64,000 nucleotides of DNA, taken from the NCBI RefSeq assembly GCF_900089605.1, contig NZ_LT594324.1:2232001-2296000 (forward strand). The letters are read 5' to 3'. Positions within the stretch are counted from its first letter, which is position 1. Every line of letters begins with the position of its first letter. The notes beneath the pieces were generated by a model. The model ran no database searches, had not been told where the DNA came from, and saw only the letters and a program-made list of their open reading frames with translations. Both the position numbers and the translations under genes were made by a program. The stretch is from Micromonospora narathiwatensis. GTDB lineage: Bacteria; Actinomycetota; Actinomycetes; Mycobacteriales; Micromonosporaceae. Below, piece by piece: positions 25,379 to 32,483 of this stretch.

Positions 25379-26611
25379 CTACTGGCTCGGCTGGTACTGG
25401 CCGGTCAGGCGGCCGAGCTTCAGCGCCAGGTGCAGGCAGAGCCGTTCGTTGCCGTCCTTCAGGTCGGTGTCGGCGAGCAACTCCACCCGCTGCAACCGGT
25501 AGTACAACGTCGTCCGGTGCAGCCGCAGCCGTTCCGCGGTGGCATGGGCGTTGCCGGCCAGGTCGAGGTAGGTCTCCAGGGTTTCGAGCAGCACCTGCTG
25601 GGTCTCGTCGCCGAGCAGACGGCCCAGCCCCGGATGCACCCGCGCGACGTCCAGGTGCCGGGCGTCGACCCCGGAGAGCAGCCGGTAGATGCCCAGCTCG
25701 GACCAGGGCACGATCGGCCCCAGCGCGGGCAGTTGGACGCCCACCCGGGCCGCCTGGAACGCCTCCTGGTACGACAGCACGCTGTCGTACAGGCGAGGGC
25801 GGGTGTCGCCGACGCCGAGGACGATGCGGGCCACCGACGTCAGTCCCCGAGTCGCCCCGCGCAGGGCCTGGTCGAGCTGCGTGGCGGCGTCCACCGCGGC
25901 GACCCGGCCGGCGCCACGACCCCCGCAGAGCAGCAGGACCCCGTGGTCGTGCCGGACCAGGTGCAGCGTCTCGCGCGACCCGATCCACTGCCGGGTCGCG
26001 ACGAGGCCGTGCTCCAGGGCGAGCCGGGCCGCGTCGTCGAGCACGTCTTCCGGGGCCACGACGAGCTGGGCGACCAGGGCGGTGACCTGACCCTCGCTGC
26101 CGACCAGGCCGTCGGTCAGCAGCGACCGGACGGCCTCGCGTCGGGCCTCCGGGGAGTCGACGAGGAGCGTACGGGTCGCCTCCGCCTCCCGCTGGGAGGT
26201 CAGCTCGCCGAGCAGGTTCTCCCGGTAGAGGGCGAGCGACAGGTCCGACATCGCCTCGGTGACCACCGAGATGTCGTCGTCGGTCATCCCCTCGGCCTCG
26301 TCGATGAACCACACGAAGCCCAGCAGCAGGTCCTGGTGCCGGATCGGCACGCACACCCGAGGGAGGAGGTCCAGCTCGGGGGAGGCCGGGGTGCGTACGG
26401 GCTGCCGGGCCTCCATGATTCCGATCTCCCGCGCCCAGGCGATCACCTCCGGGGTGGTGTGCCGGCGCAGGATCGAGCTGCGGCGTACCCCGTCGATCAC
26501 CCCGCTGTGCTCGCTGTAGACGACGACCCGCTGGCGCCGGTCCTCGATCAGGGCCGGCCGTTTGACCCGTGCCGCGACCCGGTCGACGATGCGTTGCAGC
26601 TCCATGCGCAT
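25379..26611 (-). CDS. PucR/CdaR family transcriptional regulator
   Basis: A 410-residue regulator. The N-terminal two thirds resemble the GAF-like and GGDEF-like regions of PucR/CdaR proteins. The C-terminal HTH is clear (LETYLDLAGNAHATAERLRL, then HRTTLYYRLQRVE). The ATG (MRMELQRI) was chosen for the GGGAG just upstream. Family members respond to purines, amino acids or sugar acids. It is divergent from a DapA-family gene, the usual place for a PucR target, with a 20-bp dyad between them. Confidence 0.9.
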   Translation of the reverse strand: MRMELQRIVDRVAARVKRPALIEDRRQRVVVYSEHSGVIDGVRRSSILRRHTTPEVIAWAREIGIMEARQPVRTPASPELDLLPRVCVPIRHQDLLLGFVWFIDEAEGMTDDDISVVTEAMSDLSLALYRENLLGELTSQREAEATRTLLVDSPEARREAVRSLLTDGLVGSEGQVTALVAQLVVAPEDVLDDAARLALEHGLVATRQWIGSRETLHLVRHDHGVLLLCGGRGAGRVAAVDAATQLDQALRGATRGLTSVARIVLGVGDTRPRLYDSVLSYQEAFQAARVGVQLPALGPIVPWSELGIYRLLSGVDARHLDVARVHPGLGRLLGDETQQVLLETLETYLDLAGNAHATAERLRLHRTTLYYRLQRVELLADTDLKDGNERLCLHLALKLGRLTGQYQPSQ

Positions 26612-26676
26612 GCGATTCTCCCGGACGCCAACCCGCTCCGGCGATGTCGCCGCTCGGCTCGGACTGGATATGTGCT

Positions 26677-26696
26677 GGTAGGACGGTTGGCCTACC
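26677..26696. promoter_or_regulatory. 20-bp dyad between PucR and DapA-like genes
   Basis: GGTAGG and CCTACC are separated by eight bases. The site is 65 nt upstream of the PucR start and 204 nt from the other gene, so autoregulation by PucR is the simplest reading. The 289-nt interval holds no gene. Confidence 0.45.
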
Positions 26697-26900
26697 TTCG
26701 ATGATGTTGGCCCGGTGGCGCAATCCCCGTAACCGCACCGCAACATCCGTACCCGGTTTAGCCTCGGCGGTTTCGGCATCTGTCGGAAGACCACGAAGGG
26801 TCACCCCCCTAACGTGTGCGGTTGCCGGCCCAACGGGCCAGGGTGGGTCGTCCTGTCGCTGGGTACGCCCACACGAATGGAGAATCCGGGGAGGGACGTC

Positions 26901-27788
26901 GTGGCCGCATCCAGGCCCTGGCAGGGTGTCATCGCCGCCATCCCCACGCCGTTCCGGGCGGATCTCTCGGTCGACTACGACCAGCTCCAGGAGCATGTGC
27001 GGTGGCTCGCCGACGAGGGCTGCCAGGGGGTGGCGCCGTGCGGCTCGCTGGGGGAGTACCGGTCCCTGTCCGACGGCGAGCGCGCCGACGTGGTCCGCGC
27101 CGCCGTCGAGGCCGTGCCGCGCGGTTGCGCGGTGGTGCCGGGCGTCGGCGGGTACGGCAGCCGGCAGGCCCGGCGCTGGACCGAGCAGGCCCAGGCCGCG
27201 GGGGCCCAGGCGGTGCTCGCGCCGCCGCCGGTCGGGTACCCGGGCGGCGCCACCGAGGTCGTCGCCCACTACCGCGAGGTGGCCGCGGTCGGGCTGCCGG
27301 TGGTGGTCTACGCCGACCCGGCCGAGACCACGGTGGACCTGACACCGGAGCTGCTCGCTCGGGTCGCCGAGACCGACGGCGTCGTGGCGGTGCGGGAGCG
27401 CGACGTACGCCGGCTGCACCACGTCCGTGACCTGTGTCCCCACCTCGACGTGCTGGTCGGGGCCGACGACGTGCTGCTGGAGTTGACCGCCTGCGGCGCG
27501 ACCGGGTGGATCGGCAGCTGCCCCAACGCCCTGCCCCGGCTCTGCCGCCGCCTGTACCGGCTGTGTGCCGCCCGTGACCTGGCCGCGGCGCTGCCGTTGT
27601 ACGCGCAACTGCACCCCCTGCTCCGCTGGGACTCGGAGCCCGAGGTGGTCCAGGCCGTCAAGCTGGCGATGGGGCTCGTCGGCCGGTACGGCGGGCCGTG
27701 CCGGCCGCCGCGCGGCCCGCTGTCGACGGAGACCGAGGCGCGGCTGGACCGGGACCTGCGGCGGGCGTTGCGGGCCGCCCACGCCTAG
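26901..27788 (+). CDS. DapA/dihydrodipicolinate synthase family protein lacking the Schiff-base lysine
   Basis: A 295-residue TIM-barrel protein of the DapA/N-acetylneuraminate lyase superfamily. It starts WQGVIAAIPTPFRADLSVDY, has CGSLGEYRSLSDGER in place of GTTGE, and Tyr137 in VVVYADPAE. The strand that should carry the catalytic Lys (usually VVAIKEAS) reads VVAVRERD, so Arg165 replaces it. A class I aldolase mechanism therefore seems impossible; it may be a dehydratase variant, a binding protein or inactive. GTG was chosen because GGGGAGGG lies upstream; an ATG eight codons earlier is possible. Confidence 0.82.
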   Translation: MAASRPWQGVIAAIPTPFRADLSVDYDQLQEHVRWLADEGCQGVAPCGSLGEYRSLSDGERADVVRAAVEAVPRGCAVVPGVGGYGSRQARRWTEQAQAAGAQAVLAPPPVGYPGGATEVVAHYREVAAVGLPVVVYADPAETTVDLTPELLARVAETDGVVAVRERDVRRLHHVRDLCPHLDVLVGADDVLLELTACGATGWIGSCPNALPRLCRRLYRLCAARDLAAALPLYAQLHPLLRWDSEPEVVQAVKLAMGLVGRYGGPCRPPRGPLSTETEARLDRDLRRALRAAHA

Positions 27789-27825
27789 CCGCGACGGTCC
27801 GTGCCGGCGGCGGACGTCCTGCACG

Positions 27826-27855
27826 TGTCGGAAGTGGCCGGTCCACCTGCCGACA
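27826..27855. promoter_or_regulatory. Nested dyad between DapA-like and M6 protease genes
   Basis: TGTCGG (27826-27831) and CCGACA (27850-27855) enclose GTGG and CCAC. It could be a terminator for the upstream gene or an operator for the protease. A possible -10, TAGATT, follows near 27889. Confidence 0.4.
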
Positions 27856-27983
27856 TCTGCACGGTGACCACCGCGCCGGCCGGCTCCTAGATTCGGTTCG
27901 GGGTGTGATCATGTCGGTCGGCGAGTCCGCCCGGCACCCGATCGTTCCCGCCCTCCCGAGCCCTCGACCTGAAAGGTGACTCG

Positions 27984-30038
27984 ATGCACCTTCTGCCCCC
28001 CAGGCGTGCGGTGTGGCGTTCGGTGCTGGCTGCCGCGGTCGCGACTGTTGTGGTCGCGTCCGGCTCCGCCGGCCCGGCATCCGCCGCACCGGGTGTTCCA
28101 TCGGACGGGGTCGCCCCGTTCCAGGCGATCGACCCGCAGAACTGGCAGAACCCCGACACGATGACCTGGGACGACTTCGTCCCGGTGCCCAACAAGAACT
28201 GGGCCGACCCCGCCGTGCGTGGGTCGGTCCGCAACTTCAAGATCGCGCTGGTCACGCTCGACTACGCGGACCAGCCGTTCGTCATCACCCAGGCCCCGCA
28301 GTCGTCGGTCTTCGGCAACCCGCAGTCGAACGCGGCGAACGTGGCGCGGGACCAGGTCCCGCAGTTCTACGCCGACTTCCTGAACAAGCCCAACGAGCTG
28401 AACCGGGGACACACCCTGCATGAGTACTGGATGCAGGACTCCAACGGCCGCTACGGCGTGGACCTCACCGGCTTTGGCCCCTACAAGATGCCGTCGAAGT
28501 CGTACCAGTACGGCATCGACAACAGCTTCAACCCCGGCGCCTGCCCGTCGGGGGAGACGTGCAACCGGAACATCCGTACCGACGGGCTGGGCGCCTGGCG
28601 CGCGGCGGTCGGCGACGCGGTGGCCAACAGCTTCGAGCTGATCTTCATCCTCTCCGCCGGTCAGGACGAGTCCTCGACCTGGCAGGAGTTCGGCCAGATG
28701 ATGTTCCAGAACAAGGAGGACGTGCCGGACGCGTGGGGCCCGCCGGACCCCAACCTGCCCAACTACGCGAAGACCCGGTACGTCGACTGGACGTCCTGGA
28801 AGGCGGCGGCCACCATCTGGCCGAACGCCAGCGGCAACTCCTCGACCCAGGCGGAGAGCTCCGGCATGGGCGTCTACGCCCACGAGCTGACCCACCTGCT
28901 GAACATCGGCGACAACTACAACAACCCCTACGGGGTTCCGTTGCGCCGCGCGTACACCGGCATCTGGAGCATGATGTCGCGCGGCTCGTTCAACGGTCCG
29001 GGCGGCCCGCACACCCGTTGGCAGATCCCACCGGTCAACGGCGGCTCCATGGGCTCGCTGCACATGCTGCGGGACAAGCTGAAGATCAAGCTGCTCGGTG
29101 AGGAGCACGTGCTGCGGCTGTCCCGGGAGGGGCTCGCCACCTCCGGCCTGGTGGTCGCCGACATCACCGCCCGCGCGGTGGACGCCGGGGACGGCCTGAC
29201 CGGCATCAACATCGCCATGAACCGGGACCTCTCGCCGGCGTGCAGCGTCAACACCAACCCGCTGTGCGACGGCGGCAACTACAACAACTACACCATCGAG
29301 GTCGTCGACCGGATGGGCGCCGACTCGTTCACCCCGGACAGCGGCGTGCTGCTCAGCAAGACCAAGAACGCTGACAGCGCGCCGTTCGTGTGGGTGGTCG
29401 ACGCGAACCCGCAGGACATCGACATGGTGGACTTCTACAAGCCGGACGGCACCCCCCAGAAGATCACCATGGGTGACTACCGGCAGCTGTCCGACGCGCT
29501 GTTCCACGCCGGCGCCAACTCCGGCAGCGAGTACGAGTACGTGGACGAGGCCAACCGGCTGCACTTCTACGTGCTCAACCTCCGCCGGGACGCCGACGGG
29601 GTGCTGTCGTACACGGTGGCGGTGCGGTCGCTGGACGGCGCCGGCCCGAGCCAGCACGGCGTGGCCCTGTCCAAGGGCTCCCTGGTCACCCGGGGCAAGC
29701 CGACCAACACGGGCGCGTTCTGCACGTTCGACCTGACCAACACCGGCACGTACGTGGCCGGCGAGCAGCAGCACCCGGAGGACGCCAGCGAGTTCCTGAC
29801 GTCCGACGTGTACAAGCTCTCGGCGACCGTGCCCGGCAAGGGCTGGAAGGTGGAACTGCCGAACGAACTGGCCGTGGCCAAGTTCGGTGCCACCACCGGG
29901 GTCAACGTCGCCGTCGGCGCCACCGCCGACGCGGTCGCGACCACCCTGGTCGAGCTCACCGCCACCTCGGTGAGCGACCCGAGCAAGACCGTGACCAGCC
30001 AGTGCCGGGTCGAGCGGCCCCGCGCGCTGATCAGCTGA
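27984..30038 (+). CDS. Secreted M6 family metalloprotease (immune inhibitor A-like)
   Basis: A 684-residue precursor with a signal peptide ending GPASA. The zinc site is His300-Glu301-Leu-Thr-His304 (YAHELTHLLNIGD), with Asp310 in the position that InhA-type M6 enzymes use. The usual glycine in HExxHxxG is Asn307. The downstream MMSRGSFNGPGG corresponds to the M6 Met-turn region. The C-terminal 200 residues are beta-rich. It should digest proteins outside the cell. The start has AAAGGTGA upstream and a perfect terminator follows. Confidence 0.88.
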   Translation: MHLLPPRRAVWRSVLAAAVATVVVASGSAGPASAAPGVPSDGVAPFQAIDPQNWQNPDTMTWDDFVPVPNKNWADPAVRGSVRNFKIALVTLDYADQPFVITQAPQSSVFGNPQSNAANVARDQVPQFYADFLNKPNELNRGHTLHEYWMQDSNGRYGVDLTGFGPYKMPSKSYQYGIDNSFNPGACPSGETCNRNIRTDGLGAWRAAVGDAVANSFELIFILSAGQDESSTWQEFGQMMFQNKEDVPDAWGPPDPNLPNYAKTRYVDWTSWKAAATIWPNASGNSSTQAESSGMGVYAHELTHLLNIGDNYNNPYGVPLRRAYTGIWSMMSRGSFNGPGGPHTRWQIPPVNGGSMGSLHMLRDKLKIKLLGEEHVLRLSREGLATSGLVVADITARAVDAGDGLTGINIAMNRDLSPACSVNTNPLCDGGNYNNYTIEVVDRMGADSFTPDSGVLLSKTKNADSAPFVWVVDANPQDIDMVDFYKPDGTPQKITMGDYRQLSDALFHAGANSGSEYEYVDEANRLHFYVLNLRRDADGVLSYTVAVRSLDGAGPSQHGVALSKGSLVTRGKPTNTGAFCTFDLTNTGTYVAGEQQHPEDASEFLTSDVYKLSATVPGKGWKVELPNELAVAKFGATTGVNVAVGATADAVATTLVELTATSVSDPSKTVTSQCRVERPRALIS

Positions 30039-30050
30039 TCCACGAGATGG

Positions 30051-30088
30051 CCCGGGGCGGTGCGGACCGTTCGCCGCACCGCCCCGGG
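30051..30088 (+). terminator. Terminator, perfect 15-bp stem
   Basis: The arms 30051-30065 and 30074-30088 pair completely around ACCGTTCG, thirteen bases after the M6 protease stop. Confidence 0.88.
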
Positions 30089-30117
30089 CTCCGCCCCGCG
30101 ACGATCTGGGAGGACAG

Positions 30118-30549
30118 ATGCGCCGCCTGCTGGCAGTGCTGTGGCTGCCGTTGTTGCTCGCTGGCGCGCTGACCGCCTGCGGCGGCGCCGAGGAGACCCG
30201 GTCGGCGATGACCGTGCGGGTGCTCGTCCGCGACATCAACATCCGGTCGGAGGGCGTGCCGTGCGCCGGCACCGGCCCCTACACCCACTTCCACAACCGC
30301 GCGCCGTTCCAGGTGATCGACGCCGCCGGCCGCACGCTCGCCGAGGGCTCGCTGTCGTCGGGTACGTCGGTGGCGACCTTCGCGGAGGACCTGGAGGTGG
30401 CGCGCGTCCCGACGTACTGCGAGTTCGCCGTGCCGGTCGACCTGGCCGCCCGGGACGCCTACCGGCTGGTCGTCGACGGCCACCCGCCGATCGACCTCAC
30501 CCCGAACACCAGTGAGGGCCCCGCGCTGGTCGCGGTGGTGCCGTCATGA
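30118..30549 (+). CDS. Hypothetical lipoprotein
   Basis: A 143-residue protein with a clear lipoprotein signal (LLLAGALTACGG, Cys21). The mature part looks like a small beta-sandwich (TVRVLVRDINIRSEGVPCAG) with two further cysteines, which could form a disulfide. I do not recognise a family. Its stop overlaps the start of a TlpA-type thioredoxin lipoprotein (ATGA), suggesting joint function at the outer face of the membrane. A GGGAGGA ribosome-binding site precedes the ATG. Confidence 0.8.
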   Translation: MRRLLAVLWLPLLLAGALTACGGAEETRSAMTVRVLVRDINIRSEGVPCAGTGPYTHFHNRAPFQVIDAAGRTLAEGSLSSGTSVATFAEDLEVARVPTYCEFAVPVDLAARDAYRLVVDGHPPIDLTPNTSEGPALVAVVPS

Positions 30550-31139
30550 GCCGCGGGTACGCCGCCCGCCTGGCCGCCGCCGCGCTGGCCCTGGTCGCGG
30601 CGCTGTCCGTGGCGGCCTGTTCCGACGGCGCCCCGGCGCGGCCGGAGCCGGTACCGGGTGGCGCCAAGGCACTGCCCGGTCCGGTGCCGCAGGGTCTCGC
30701 CCTGCGACCGACCCCGTCCGGCGTGCCGGGCGCGCCGGCCGTGACCGGCCCGCTGACCGACGGCAGCCGGGTCGCCTTCGCCGACCTGTGGGCCGATCGA
30801 CCGGTCGTGCTCGTCTTCTTCACTTCCTGGTGCGACCAGTGCGCGCAGCGGCAGGACGCCCTGAGCGAGTTGGCCCGCACCTACCGGGACAAGGTCGTCT
30901 TCGTCGGGGTGGCCGGCGAGGACAAGGCGGACGACCTGCACCGGTACCTGCGCGAGCATCGGGTGGAGTACCCGGTCGTGGTCGACGACGACGGCGCCAT
31001 CTGGCGGTCGTACGCGGTCCGCGAACCCCCGGCCGTGGTGATGGTCGCCAAGGGCGGCGCGCTGCTGCGGGGCTGGCCGGGCGGGGTCGACGCGCCGACC
31101 CTCGACGGCAAGCTGCGGGAGCTGGTGCTGGCCTCCTGA
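30546..31139 (+). CDS. TlpA-like thioredoxin-fold lipoprotein
   Basis: A 197-residue lipoprotein (VAAC lipobox, Cys25) followed by a Pro-rich linker and a thioredoxin fold. The redox site is Cys96-Asp-Gln-Cys99 in TSWCDQCAQRQ, and the cis-Pro loop is in REPPAVVMV. It probably transfers electrons to or from exported proteins. It is coupled to the upstream lipoprotein gene, which has cysteines and could be its partner or substrate. Confidence 0.9.
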   Translation: MSRGYAARLAAAALALVAALSVAACSDGAPARPEPVPGGAKALPGPVPQGLALRPTPSGVPGAPAVTGPLTDGSRVAFADLWADRPVVLVFFTSWCDQCAQRQDALSELARTYRDKVVFVGVAGEDKADDLHRYLREHRVEYPVVVDDDGAIWRSYAVREPPAVVMVAKGGALLRGWPGGVDAPTLDGKLRELVLAS

Positions 31140-31140
31140 C

Positions 31141-31160
31141 CCGGCGGGCCGCGCCGCCGG
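31141..31160. terminator. Short bidirectional hairpin
   Basis: CCGGCGG and CCGCCGG flank GCCGCG exactly in the 21-nt gap between the convergent TlpA and HAD genes. Confidence 0.6.
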
Positions 31161-31826
31161 TCAGGGGCGCTGTTCCAGCCGCGCCACGGCGCTCACCACT
31201 TCGGGGAACGCGTCGACGAAGAGGTCGACGTGGCGCGCCTCGAAATCCTCGCGCCGTCGTACGCCGCTCTGGAGGCAGGCGACGAAGCGCAGCCCGGCCT
31301 CCCCGGCGGCCACCGCGTCACCGGGCGAGTCGCCCACGTACACGCACTGGTGCGGGGCGAGCCCGGTGGCGGCGAGCAGTTCGTCGAACGCGCGGGGGTC
31401 GGGTTTGCGGTGCCGGGTGTTGCCGGCGTGGAAGACGGCGCTGACCCGCTCGGCCAGGACGTGATCCGGCGCGAGCAGGTGGGCCATCTCCGACTCGGTG
31501 CGCGACGTCAGCAGCATCACGGTCCGCCCCGCCGCCACCAGCCGGTCCAGCGCGCGCAGGTTCTCTGGCGGGATCACGTCGAGCCGGCCCGCCGCGACGT
31601 AGCGGCCCAGGACAACCCGGTACGCCGCCGCGAACCGCGCCAGGTCTACCCCGGGCGAACGGCGCGGCATCGCGTCGAGCAGCGGTTGGCCCCAGGTGGC
31701 CAGGTGCACGGTACGCGGCATCGGTGGCCGGCCGATCCGTCGCAGCACCTCGTTCTCAAGGTCGAAGCACGCCGACTCAGTGAGGCACAGCGTGTCATCG
31801 ACGTCGACCACGACCGCCCGGATCAT
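31161..31826 (-). CDS. HAD family hydrolase (phosphatase-like)
   Basis: A 221-residue HAD protein with all motifs: DVDDTL (motif I, Asp8 and Asp10), LLTSRTE (II), KPDPRAF (III lysine) and VGDSPGD (IV). The helical cap between motifs I and II fits the phosphoglycolate phosphatase/beta-phosphoglucomutase-like class. The substrate is unknown. It lies 27 nt downstream of the YdeI gene on the same strand. Confidence 0.9.
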   Translation of the reverse strand: MIRAVVVDVDDTLCLTESACFDLENEVLRRIGRPPMPRTVHLATWGQPLLDAMPRRSPGVDLARFAAAYRVVLGRYVAAGRLDVIPPENLRALDRLVAAGRTVMLLTSRTESEMAHLLAPDHVLAERVSAVFHAGNTRHRKPDPRAFDELLAATGLAPHQCVYVGDSPGDAVAAGEAGLRFVACLQSGVRRREDFEARHVDLFVDAFPEVVSAVARLEQRP

Positions 31827-31853
31827 GCGACCAGGGTCGCACAGCGGGCGCGG

Positions 31854-32483
31854 TCAGCCGGGGTCGCCGAGCCTCCGGCGTTGTGGGTGGACGGTCTCGC
31901 CGCGGGCCAGCATGGCGACGAACTCCGCGAGCCGGCGCCGGCGGGTGTCGGCGCGCTTGGCGGCGGCGAGCCGGTACAGGACGGCGTACCGGTTCTGGGC
32001 GGTGAGGATGTCGAACATCGCCCGGGCCCGGGGCTCGGCCGCCAGTGCGGCGGCGAGGTCCGCCGGGACCTCCGCCGTGGCCTGCCCGGCGTACGCGGCG
32101 TCCCAGCGGCCGTCGCGCCTGGCGCGTTCCACCTCGGCGATGCCGGCCGGATGCATCCGACCCTCGGCGAGCAGCCTCTCGACGATCCCGACGTTTCGCG
32201 CCGACCAGAGGCTGCGCGCCCGGCGCGGGGTGAACCGCTGGCGGTAGGTGCCCTCGTCGCGGCCGCGCACCTGGCCGTCGATCCAGCCGTGGCAGAGGGC
32301 CTCGTCGAGCGCCTGGTCGTAGCTGACGGTGGTGGGGCCGGTGCTGCCGCGCTTCGCCAGCACCAGCCACACGCCGTCCGGGTCGGCGTGGTGTTCGTCG
32401 AGCCACCGCCCCCAGGCGGCGGCGTTTGGAACAATCAGCTCCGGCAGCTCGGCGGCCACCGTGTGGCGCCTCCCGGTCGTCAC
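31854..32483 (-). CDS. YdeI/OmpD-associated family protein
   Basis: A 209-residue protein with the family's N-terminal block (LIVPNAAAWGRWLDEHHADP, then GVWLVLAKRG) and YDQALDEALCHGWIDGQ. The C-terminal half holds MFDILTAQNRYAVLYRL and the Arg-rich end. YdeI-like proteins are linked to resistance against antimicrobial peptides in enterobacteria, but actinomycete members are uncharacterised. The GTG overlaps the stop of the penicillin-binding protein gene (GTGA), so it is translationally coupled to a cell-wall enzyme. Confidence 0.85.
   Translation of the reverse strand: MTTGRRHTVAAELPELIVPNAAAWGRWLDEHHADPDGVWLVLAKRGSTGPTTVSYDQALDEALCHGWIDGQVRGRDEGTYRQRFTPRRARSLWSARNVGIVERLLAEGRMHPAGIAEVERARRDGRWDAAYAGQATAEVPADLAAALAAEPRARAMFDILTAQNRYAVLYRLAAAKRADTRRRRLAEFVAMLARGETVHPQRRRLGDPG

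Noticed and set aside
23337-27824. A 1495-codon open frame on the minus strand
   Set aside because: It runs antisense to the S15 and DapA-like genes and in another frame across PucR, all of which have clear domains. Its product is low-complexity Arg/Gly/Val sequence typical of shadow frames in GC-rich DNA.
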